Source: Terrimonas_A sp040509495 (GTDB lineage: Bacteria > Bacteroidota > Bacteroidia > Chitinophagales > Chitinophagaceae). From it: a stretch of DNA of 37,539 nucleotides. Below, in pieces: positions 26,033 through 32,760 of the stretch. Under the pieces are notes generated by a model. It was given only the letters and a program-made list of their open reading frames with translations, was not told the origin of the DNA and searched no databases. A program made the translations under genes and the position numbers. Every line of letters starts with the position of its first letter. Position 1 is the first letter of the stretch. The stretch covers positions 1 through 37,539 of the forward strand of contig JBEVKW010000198.1 of NCBI GenBank assembly GCA_040509495.1, read 5' to 3'.

Positions 26033-26063
26033 TTTGTGTACGGAGATTCACCGGATAGCTTTA
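26033..26063 (+). promoter_or_regulatory. Bacteroidota-type promoter for the PfkB kinase gene
   Basis: TTTG at 26033-26036, 19 bp, then TAGCTTTA at 26056-26063. This matches the Bacteroidota consensus TTTG-N19-TAnnTTTG except for the last base. The start codon is 22 bp further on. Confidence 0.45.
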
Positions 26064-26085
26064 TTTTTATAGAAATCTTACGCCG

Positions 26086-26982
26086 ATGGATAACAACCGG
26101 TCGAAAGTGGTTTGCTTTGGAGAAATACTGTGGGATATTTTACCCGGAGGGACTGTTCCTGGCGGTGCCCCGATGAATGTAGCGTATCATCTGCACCAGC
26201 TGCAGGAATCACCTGTGCTGATCACAAGGGTGGGCAATGATGAAAAAGGAGCAGCGCTTAGAAATATACTCAGCGAAAAACAAATCGATGCAAGTTTGTT
26301 ACAAACTGATATCAATCACCCCACCGGGATGGTATACGGTATTGCGGATGAGAAAGGTGATATGAAATATGAGATCGTAGCGCCGTCGGCATGGGATTTT
26401 ATTGAGGCAGATCCCAATGCCATGGAGAAAGTAAGAGCATCATCTTATTTTATTTGCGGCAGCCTTGCGGCACGGAATACGGCATCACAACAGACCTTGC
26501 TTACTTTTCTGACAGCAGCAAAGACCAATGTGGTGGATATTAATTTAAGGCAGCCCTTTTTCGGGGAATCGCTGATCGGACAACTGCTGCAGCATGCTGC
26601 GATCGCGAAGCTGAATACCGATGAACTTGATCTGCTATCCGGATGGTGGAATATCAACGGCGATCTCAGGGACCGGATGAACTGGTTGCAGCAAAGATTT
26701 AACCTTGATACTGTCATTGTAACGATGGGGGCAGACGGGGCGGCCGTTTTTCATGAAGATTCTTTATACGAACACCCGGGTTATAAAGTGAACGTTGCCG
26801 ATACGGTAGGTAGTGGAGACGCTTTCCTGGCAGGCTTTCTTCATCGTCGTTTGCAGCAGGACAGTATCTCTGCCGCATTGAACTTTGCATCCAGGCTCGG
26901 CGCGTTTGTGGCTTCACATCGCGGCGCCTGGCCAGCCTATACGCTGGGCGATCTCGAGCTTCTTCCAGATCAGCAAACGTAG
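26086..26982 (+). CDS. PfkB family sugar kinase, fructokinase-like
   Basis: A cytoplasmic ATP-dependent sugar kinase of 298 residues. The N-terminal GEILWDILPGG and GGAPMNVAYHL (from G26) segments form the sugar site, and the C-terminal PfkB signature DTVGSGDAFLAG carries the catalytic base D245 and anion hole. The lid and length suit fructokinase or a related hexose kinase; 2-keto-3-deoxygluconate kinase is also possible given the 2-hydroxyacid dehydrogenase gene that follows 195 bp downstream. No sugar transporter or hydrolase gene is adjacent. It has its own likely promoter. Confidence 0.9.
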   Translation: MDNNRSKVVCFGEILWDILPGGTVPGGAPMNVAYHLHQLQESPVLITRVGNDEKGAALRNILSEKQIDASLLQTDINHPTGMVYGIADEKGDMKYEIVAPSAWDFIEADPNAMEKVRASSYFICGSLAARNTASQQTLLTFLTAAKTNVVDINLRQPFFGESLIGQLLQHAAIAKLNTDELDLLSGWWNINGDLRDRMNWLQQRFNLDTVIVTMGADGAAVFHEDSLYEHPGYKVNVADTVGSGDAFLAGFLHRRLQQDSISAALNFASRLGAFVASHRGAWPAYTLGDLELLPDQQT

Positions 26983-27177
26983 ATGAAATGATCCTGGATA
27001 ATATTTATAGCATTATTGTTCTTATACTGGACTAATTTGGCTACAATGCGTGTACCATAGAAAAGATCTGTACTGATCCAACAAAAGATGCACGATCGTT
27101 GTAGTAACAGGCAGGTGACGGAAGATGACAGGTGATTGATAGATAAAACGGGCAACCCGACGAAATACTACTCTAAC

Positions 27178-28155
27178 ATGAAAGTTTTTATCAGCCGTGC
27201 TATTCCAGCAATAGCAACAGAACTAATGGAGAAAGCCGGCTTAACGGTAACGCAGTTTCCTGATCGCAGAAACATGAGCAAACAGGAACTGATCGAGGCC
27301 TGTTCACAGCAGGATGCGCTGCTGAGTGTTGGCCACGAGCATCTGGATAAAGAATTCCTGCAGGCAGCTGCTCATTTGAAAGTGATCTCCCTCTATTCCG
27401 TGGGGTTTGACAGGATCGACGTTGCTGCCGCAACCCAGCTTGGCATTCCTGTCGGCAATACCCCAGGCGTATTAAGTGCCGCAACCGCAGATACAGCATT
27501 CCTGCTTATGCTGGCAACTTCACGAAAGGCTTTTTTTCACCATAAGAGGATAATGAAAGGTCAGTGGAACTATTACGACCCGACTGCAGACCTTGGTATT
27601 GAGTTGTATGGCAAAACCCTCGGCATACTTGGTTTGGGCAAGATCGGTTTTGAAATGGCCAAACGATGCAAAGGCGCTTATGAGATGAAGGTGATCTATC
27701 ATAACCGTTCTTCCAATCCGGAAGCAGAGCAAGCGCTCGACGCCACCCGGGTTAGCTTTGAGGAATTGCTTTCACAGAGCGATGTATTATCTGTGCACAC
27801 AGCGCTCACACCGGAAACAAAAGGCATGTTTAACCAGGAAGCGTTCTCGAAGATGAGATCGAACGCCATCTTTATCAATACAGCCCGTGGAGGAATTCAT
27901 GATGAAAAAGCGTTGAAAGATGCGCTGGAATCAGGTACTATCTGGGGAGCGGGTCTGGATGTTACCAACCCCGAGCCGATGGCGGCGGATGATCCCTTAC
28001 TGCAATTTCCGAACACAGCGATCTTACCGCATATTGGTTCAGCGACCATTGAAGCCAGGGAAGGAATGGCGCGGCGGGCAGCAGAGAACGTGATCGCCGG
28101 CCTGAAGGGAGAAAAATTGCCGTACGCCGTGAATCCTGAAGTTAAGGTGAAATAA
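27178..28155 (+). CDS. D-isomer specific 2-hydroxyacid dehydrogenase (glyoxylate/hydroxypyruvate reductase-like)
   Basis: A cytoplasmic NAD(P)H-dependent reductase of 2-keto acids, 325 residues from ATG 27178; an upstream TTG at 27136 was rejected because the ATG gives the standard N-terminus MKVFISRAIP. The Rossmann motif GLGKIG lies at about 149-154. The catalytic triad is R237 in NTARGG, E266 in NPEP and H285 in PHIGS. The closest functional relatives are glyoxylate/hydroxypyruvate reductase (GhrB/GyaR) and 2-ketogluconate reductase. It follows the PfkB kinase gene on the same strand and is closed by a terminator. Confidence 0.92.
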   Translation: MKVFISRAIPAIATELMEKAGLTVTQFPDRRNMSKQELIEACSQQDALLSVGHEHLDKEFLQAAAHLKVISLYSVGFDRIDVAAATQLGIPVGNTPGVLSAATADTAFLLMLATSRKAFFHHKRIMKGQWNYYDPTADLGIELYGKTLGILGLGKIGFEMAKRCKGAYEMKVIYHNRSSNPEAEQALDATRVSFEELLSQSDVLSVHTALTPETKGMFNQEAFSKMRSNAIFINTARGGIHDEKALKDALESGTIWGAGLDVTNPEPMAADDPLLQFPNTAILPHIGSATIEAREGMARRAAENVIAGLKGEKLPYAVNPEVKVK

Positions 28156-28181
28156 CTCCTGACCATATTCGCATAAAAAAA

Positions 28182-28211
28182 GGGGCTGGATAGAAATCCT
28201 GCCCCGTTTTT
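28182..28211 (+). terminator. Intrinsic terminator after the hydroxyacid dehydrogenase gene
   Basis: GGGGCTGGA and TCCTGCCCC pair with a single T-T mismatch around TAGAAA, followed by GTTTTT. A run of A precedes it, so it could also act on the minus strand. Confidence 0.8.
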
Positions 28212-28302
28212 AATCCAATTTCCTATGAAAAACCAGTGCAAGGATACGAAGAAGGCCTACAGGTGACAATACCATTTAGTGGGTAGCATCCCGGCTGAGT
28301 AA

Positions 28303-28632
28303 ATGGTGAAAAAGCGCATGATTTCGGAGGAAATCCTCATGGAAATGCTGAAAGGATGCAGGAGCTTTACAAAAAAGACAGTCATGCAGGATTCATTTAT
28401 ACTTGAATTGACCTACAATAACGAAAAGAAAGTATTTGACGCCGAGTTTCATAAGCTCAGCCGGTTCACTCACCGGATGATGGTTAATATCGGCGGTGCA
28501 CATGTATACTTCGAACCCGATGAAGAGCGTCACTACCGGGCTGTCTTGTCACCTGAGCATATGTCCAATCCCCCGGACGCCAAACTTGTAAAAGCAGTGG
28601 CAGATAAGCTTCATGAGCTGTTCCAGTTATGA
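28303..28632 (+). CDS. Small protein of unknown function (109 aa)
   Basis: I recognise no family. The protein has no signal peptide or membrane helix, a basic N-terminus, a central strand-rich part (FILELTYNNEKKVFDAEF, then MMVNIGGAHVYFEP) and a C-terminal helix ending KLHELFQL. The start is uncertain: ATG 28303, 28318 and 28339 are all in frame, and a GGAGG at 28325-28329 is well placed for ATG 28339. It stands alone after a terminator. The good composition and the C-terminal helix support a real gene. Confidence 0.6.
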   Translation: MVKKRMISEEILMEMLKGCRSFTKKTVMQDSFILELTYNNEKKVFDAEFHKLSRFTHRMMVNIGGAHVYFEPDEERHYRAVLSPEHMSNPPDAKLVKAVADKLHELFQL

Positions 28633-29131
28633 TTCACGCTGACACGTCTCCTTCTGCTTACCAGATCCATCACGATATCCTTTGTCTTATCCTTGCTTGC
28701 GGGAAGAAGAAAGCTGTTATGAATGCTTTCTGTTTGAAAAAAATATCCCGTCTTTACAGACGGGACATTCAGTGGAGGATGGTGGCTTTGAGTAAATAAG
28801 TTTTCACTGATCACCCAGGCCGCTATAGTAGTTCAGTAAAGACGATAGATGCTTTCCGGAATAAATGCAAAATGTATAAGGCTTGTAAACGGTTCACACA
28901 CAAAGCACTTATTCTCGTAAAACAGTCTGTTGGTTACTGAACTGGCTATTATCAAAAAAACGAATTTTCTCTAATAAGTAGACGTTTTGCAGTAGTAGCT
29001 CATTCCAACCGCTGCGGAATTTTGCTGCCGGAAAATAGGTGTAAACCACTATATTACAAGTAAATACACTTGCAAAAATCAGCGACCCTGCGCATTTCTG
29101 CCCTGGATTTTTTTGATAATTGTCAAAAGCT
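28633..29131. other. Gene-poor stretch with a minus-strand hairpin
   Basis: About 500 bp with no convincing coding frame. A minus-strand frame of 67 codons (28611-28814) runs through a terminator hairpin and overlaps the preceding gene, so I do not call it. The only clear element is the hairpin at 28737-28765. The rest is A/T-rich, with a short CAAGT/ACTTG repeat at 29057-29072. Possibly a 3' untranslated region of the Crp-like gene or a small RNA gene. Confidence 0.5.
28737..28765 (-). terminator. Minus-strand intrinsic terminator
   Basis: On the minus strand, TCCCGTCT and AGACGGGA pair as perfect 8-bp arms around GTAA and are followed by TA and seven T. The nearest minus-strand gene upstream ends about 370 bp away at 29132. 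Confidence 0.65.
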
Positions 29132-29755
29132 TTATTCCGCCAGGCGGCTTCTTACGCGGCTCAACGTTTCTATTGTCATGTTGAGATAGGACGCGATGTA
29201 TTTGAGGGAGATCCTGTTAGCGAGTCCTGCCCGCGTTTTGATAAAATGCTGGTACTTTTTTTCAGCAGAAGCGATCCTGCAGATATAAGCCCTCTCTTCC
29301 GCTCCCCGGTAGTTATCCTCCAGGATCTTGCGGCCGATAATATTAGATTCGAGAAAATGCTCATAAAGATGCTCCACGAGTGTATAAGGCATGGCTATGA
29401 GCGAAGAATTTTCGATCGCCTGCAGATATTCGGGGGAAGATATGGTAAGCCCCAGGTTACGGATCGAAGTGACGATCTCATTCTCCTCATTGATCCACGT
29501 AGTGATCTCCTTGCCGTCTTCCTTGATAAAAGCACGGATCACCCCTTTCAGGATAAGGTAAAGATGGGGTTGTGTATCGCCAGGTTTTACGAGAAATTTT
29601 CCTCTTGCCACCTGGACAGGAAAAGTTTGTTCGTCTATCAGGTCAGTTGCTTCTTTTGGTACCGGATAGATTGAATTAAATAAACTGGCTATCGGAGAAT
29701 GCCCGTCAGGCGTCTTCCAAACCCGCTTCCCCGACGCGGATACTTTTTTCGTCAT
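29132..29755 (-). CDS. Crp/Fnr family transcriptional regulator
   Basis: A 207-residue regulator (ATG 29755; a GTG at 29773 is an alternative start). The cyclic-nucleotide-binding-type beta-roll covers about 35-125 (KFLVKPGDTQPHLYLILKG), followed by the dimer helix and a C-terminal helix-turn-helix (KYIASYLNMTIETLSRVRS, about 180-200). No cysteine cluster is present, so it is not an FNR-type oxygen sensor, and the ligand pocket residues typical of E. coli CRP are not evident. It is one of the many single Crp-like regulators of Bacteroidota without an adjacent obvious target. The upstream gene on the same strand is an exported small protein. Confidence 0.9.
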   Translation of the reverse strand: MTKKVSASGKRVWKTPDGHSPIASLFNSIYPVPKEATDLIDEQTFPVQVARGKFLVKPGDTQPHLYLILKGVIRAFIKEDGKEITTWINEENEIVTSIRNLGLTISSPEYLQAIENSSLIAMPYTLVEHLYEHFLESNIIGRKILEDNYRGAEERAYICRIASAEKKYQHFIKTRAGLANRISLKYIASYLNMTIETLSRVRSRLAE

Positions 29756-29874
29756 GTAAATGCGTTGAATCACTGATCAAGGCTAATGCCCGGAGTGGTC
29801 CAAAAATACCGTATCAGGTCTAAATTTCCACTATAGAAATGAACGAGTTATAAACAATCAGGAAAAATTACTTA

Positions 29875-30201
29875 CTATTTCTTTTTAAGCTTCACATTCA
29901 CTACCGTTTCGGGTTGCGATACTTTCAACTTCACGGTATGATATTCCTGGTTCTGGCTGGTAAGCACCAATGGCAGCGCCTTCCATGTTTTGATCCTGAA
30001 CTCGCCCTTTGCATTGGTTAACGCCTCTTCCTCACCCTCGGTTACAAAAAGGTACATGCCCTGGATAGGCTTACCGGTCTCTGCATTGGTTACAACACCA
30101 CGGATCTCAACCGGTGTCTCAATCTTTCTCTGCTGGCCAGGTACCGGTAACAACAGAAGAGGAAACAATAAAGCGGTTAGTGTAGATTTCAACAGCAACA
30201 T
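29875..30201 (-). CDS. Small exported protein with carboxypeptidase-regulatory-like domain
   Basis: A 108-residue protein: signal peptide (MLLLKSTLTALLFPLLLLPV, cleavage near PGQQ) and one beta-sandwich of the CarboxypepD_reg type (EIRGVVTNAETGKPIQGMYL, then LTNAKGEFRIKT). These domains usually form the N-terminus of TonB-dependent receptors; here it stands alone and ends in a lysine-rich tail. It could be a periplasmic structural or signalling piece. No sign of a broken receptor gene follows. It lies divergent from the TlpA-like gene at 30448, sharing a promoter region with a 20-bp palindrome. Confidence 0.82.
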   Translation of the reverse strand: MLLLKSTLTALLFPLLLLPVPGQQRKIETPVEIRGVVTNAETGKPIQGMYLFVTEGEEEALTNAKGEFRIKTWKALPLVLTSQNQEYHTVKLKVSQPETVVNVKLKKK

Positions 30202-30299
30202 AAAATGGGTTTAGCGTATGTACAAATAATTAAAAAAGTAGTTGGACCAGCATCTGATTTTTTTTGGCAATCCAGCGTATAAGGATTTTCTTTGTCCAC

Positions 30300-30319
30300 A
30301 AATTTAGTAGACTAAATTT
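30300..30319. promoter_or_regulatory. Perfect 9-2-9 palindrome in a divergent promoter region
   Basis: AAATTTAGT and ACTAAATTT flank AG. It lies 99 bp from the minus-strand gene start and 128 bp from the plus-strand one. It has the size and symmetry of an operator for a dimeric regulator; the Crp-like protein encoded nearby is a possible binder but the sequence does not resemble the TGTGA/TCACA CRP site. Confidence 0.45.
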
Positions 30320-30447
30320 TAATCACAAGCAATTTACCATCTTGTTTCATGGTCTGCCATTCTTTAACATTTCAGCTAAACTGTTTACGCAAACGTTTGT
30401 TGAGTAGTATATCAATTAGTTAAGGGCAAAAAATACGCTTCGTTAAA

Positions 30448-31659
30448 ATGAAAAAATCTGTTTTAGTATTCTTTATCGGATTAATAGCTGCTTCCCCATC
30501 ATTGATCGCGCAAACATTTTCGCCATTCGGAAAATGGAGAGGTGTATTTCAGCTACGCGACGGCATCGAAGCACCATTCAATTTTGAGATCACCGGTAAG
30601 TCTGTCACCGATGCGAAAGTCTTTTTTATCAATGCCGCTGAACGTTTTGACGGAGGGAGATTGAAAAAGGAAAGAGACTCACTGTATATTTCTCTCGATC
30701 AGTTCGACAATGAACTCGCTTTTAAGATAAATGGCAACAAGCTTGACGGTGTATTACGCAAGATCGATGGTTCGGGTACGCCGATGAAAGTGACAGCGGA
30801 AAAAGGAAAGTTATACCGCTTTCCGTTAAACGGTTCAGAGCCGACCGGTGATATTTCCGGCACCTACGATATTGTGTCCGGAAGCAAAGACAGTACGGTC
30901 GGTCTGTTTACCCAGAATGGACGCAAGCTCAGCGCCACCTTTTTAAGCATCACAGGAGATTCCAGGTACCTCGACGGAATCGTAGACGGTAATAAATTCT
31001 ATCTCTCATCCTTTATCGGTTCAGGTGTATCCTATTACCAGGGAACGTTCAATAGTGATGGTACGCTCACCGGAGAACAAGTTACTGCCCGCAGTGCAAG
31101 GCAATTTACCGGTCGCGAAAATGACGAAGCCAAACTGCCGGATCTCTATTCACTTACTTACCTCAAACAGGGATACAGCCGTTTCGATTTTTCATTTCCT
31201 GATATCAATGGAAAGAAGATCTCACTGTCAGATGAAAAATATAAAGGCAAAGCGGTGATCGTTGCGATCACGGGCTCCTGGTGTCCGAACTGTATGGATG
31301 AAACTGCTTTTCTTTCTCCGTGGTATAAGAAAAATAAGTCACGCGGCGTTGAGATCGTAGCCATTCATTATGAACGAAAAGATGATCCCGCATTTGTAAA
31401 AAATGCGATCGGGCGCTATAAAAAGAAATTTGATATTCGTTATGACCAGGTTTTTGGGGGGCTGGCTGACAAACAGTTGGTGGCTAATTCCCTGCCTTCT
31501 TTAAATACATTCCTTTCCTTTCCCACAACTATTTTCATCAATAGGAAAGGAGAAGTATCAAAAATCCACACCGGATATACGGGCCCTGCCACTGGTAAGT
31601 TTTATGCCGAGTTTGTAAAAGAATTCAATCAAGAAGTTGATCATTTGCTTGCGGAATAG
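30448..31659 (+). CDS. Exported thioredoxin-like (TlpA family) protein with large N-terminal domain
   Basis: A 403-residue exported protein. Signal peptide MKKSVLVFFIGLIAASPSLI (cleavage near AQT). Residues about 25-245 form a beta-rich region of DUF-like character (GKWRGVFQLRDGIEAPFNFEI). The C-terminal thioredoxin domain (about 250-403) has the redox pair C279/C282 in WCPNC and the cis-proline segment FPTTIFIN. The expected role is thiol-disulfide exchange in the periplasm, possibly on a bound partner recognised by the N-terminal domain. It stands alone between a divergent gene and a terminator, so no partner is evident. It is longer than typical TlpA (about 160-200 residues) because of the N-terminal region. 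Confidence 0.88.
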   Translation: MKKSVLVFFIGLIAASPSLIAQTFSPFGKWRGVFQLRDGIEAPFNFEITGKSVTDAKVFFINAAERFDGGRLKKERDSLYISLDQFDNELAFKINGNKLDGVLRKIDGSGTPMKVTAEKGKLYRFPLNGSEPTGDISGTYDIVSGSKDSTVGLFTQNGRKLSATFLSITGDSRYLDGIVDGNKFYLSSFIGSGVSYYQGTFNSDGTLTGEQVTARSARQFTGRENDEAKLPDLYSLTYLKQGYSRFDFSFPDINGKKISLSDEKYKGKAVIVAITGSWCPNCMDETAFLSPWYKKNKSRGVEIVAIHYERKDDPAFVKNAIGRYKKKFDIRYDQVFGGLADKQLVANSLPSLNTFLSFPTTIFINRKGEVSKIHTGYTGPATGKFYAEFVKEFNQEVDHLLAE

Positions 31660-31691
31660 TCAGATCCTGTGGAATTAGTAATATTCTTCTA

Positions 31692-31729
31692 AAAAGCCAT
31701 ATATGCGTTCTGACGCGGGTATGGCTTTT
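31692..31729 (+). terminator. Intrinsic terminator after the TlpA-like gene
   Basis: AAAAGCCATA and TATGGCTTTT pair perfectly. The 18-nt centre has a further small stem (GCGT/ACGC around TCTG). It is located 32 bp after the stop codon. Confidence 0.75.
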
Positions 31730-31775
31730 GCGTTTCCTTATAGGTTTTTTAACGCTTCACTGTGACCTTTGGAGC

Positions 31776-31783
31776 TAACTTTG
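31776..31783 (+). promoter_or_regulatory. -7 promoter element for the DUF4397 gene
   Basis: TAACTTTG exactly matches the Bacteroidota -7 consensus TAnnTTTG. No good TTTG stands at the expected -33 distance. The implied leader is about 100 nt. Confidence 0.45.
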
Positions 31784-31875
31784 CACTTCCTTCCAACAGG
31801 TTGTATTGATCATTATCCTACAACCTTTCAGCCAAACTGTAATACTGCTCCAACATCTGTTATTCATTAACCAAA

Positions 31876-31881
31876 AAGGAG
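31876..31881 (+). promoter_or_regulatory. Shine-Dalgarno sequence of the DUF4397 gene
   Basis: AAGGAG ends seven bases before the ATG at 31889. Such a strong ribosome binding site is unusual for this phylum and for the rest of this window; it fixes the start of the lipoprotein gene. Confidence 0.6.
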
Positions 31882-31888
31882 TTGTATC

Positions 31889-32659
31889 ATGAAATCATTT
31901 TTTTCCAATTTCCGTTCAGGAATCTTAACGATCGCTTTGGCAGCTACCGCTGCAACCGTTTTTGTCTCGTGTTCAAAGAACAATGACGGTGATGGTCAAA
32001 CGCAACCAGCGGCAGGTCTGATGGCATTCAATCTCGCGCCAGATCAGCCAGCATTGGTATTTACATTGAATGGTAATAGCCTGACCAATTTCCCGCTTCC
32101 TTACACGAATTTCACAGGAGGCTATCTCCCCGTATTTCCGGGCAGCCGTACATTGGACGTGTATGCATCGGGTTCACCTTCTTCTCAACCACTGGCCTCG
32201 GCAACTGCTGCGCTTGAGGTAGAGAAGTATTATTCAGCCTTTACGATAGGTGCGGGAACGAAGTACCGGAATGTAATCGTTCACGACAATTTTGATTCGC
32301 TAACTGCAAATGGCAGTGCATACATCAGGTTTGTAAATGCGATCATCGATTCTACGCAGCTACCTAGTGTGGTGATCAAAGCCAATGGTACCGACGTAGT
32401 GAACAGGCAAGCTGCTCCGTATGCTTCCGTGTCTGATTTTGTGGCAGTGACGCCCGGTTCTGTAAGCATTGACGTTAACAGCAGTGGCGGTGTAGATGCA
32501 GACCGTACGCTGACCGTAGAGCAGAATAAAGTGTATACGATATTGCTGACAGGGCTTCCAGGTACAACAGCCGCTGGTGAAATGATCAAGTTCATTACCA
32601 ACGGTACCGTGACTGATGATCAGGCCAGGGGAGGTGCATCAAGAAGAGCGGCGAATTAA
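31889..32659 (+). CDS. DUF4397 domain lipoprotein
   Basis: A 256-residue lipoprotein with signal sequence ending in VFVSC (C28), then a low-complexity linker (SKNNDGDGQTQPA). Two beta-sandwich repeats of the DUF4397 kind follow: about 40-135 (LMAFNLAPDQPALVFTLNG, YLPVFPGSRTLDVYA) and about 140-240 (YIRFVNAIIDSTQLPSVVIK, VAVTPGSVSIDV). DUF4397 proteins are surface or periplasmic, with unknown binding role. The strong SD and a leader of about 100 nt suggest high expression. It ends at the bidirectional terminator shared with the AsmA gene. Confidence 0.88.
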   Translation: MKSFFSNFRSGILTIALAATAATVFVSCSKNNDGDGQTQPAAGLMAFNLAPDQPALVFTLNGNSLTNFPLPYTNFTGGYLPVFPGSRTLDVYASGSPSSQPLASATAALEVEKYYSAFTIGAGTKYRNVIVHDNFDSLTANGSAYIRFVNAIIDSTQLPSVVIKANGTDVVNRQAAPYASVSDFVAVTPGSVSIDVNSSGGVDADRTLTVEQNKVYTILLTGLPGTTAAGEMIKFITNGTVTDDQARGGASRRAAN

Positions 32660-32706
32660 TTACCCGGTTACATTTTACAGGCAAAGCAAGCGCTTACCTG
32701 ATCAAG

Positions 32707-32746
32707 AAAAAAAGAGGATGATATTCGTTATCATCCTCTTTTTTTT
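32707..32746. terminator. Bidirectional intrinsic terminator between convergent genes
   Basis: Arms 32707-32723 and 32729-32745 form a perfect 17-bp stem around TTCGT, with GAGGATGATA in the core, A-run before and T-run after. It serves both the DUF4397 gene and the AsmA gene. Confidence 0.95.
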
Positions 32747-32760
32747 ATCGCTCAACTCTA

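Noticed and set aside
28611..28814. 67-codon minus-strand frame
   Set aside because: It contains the terminator hairpin and overlaps the preceding gene; no domain is visible.
29120..29674. 184-codon plus-strand frame over the Crp/Fnr gene
   Set aside because: The opposite strand encodes a complete Crp-like regulator with HTH; the plus frame lacks any recognisable motif.
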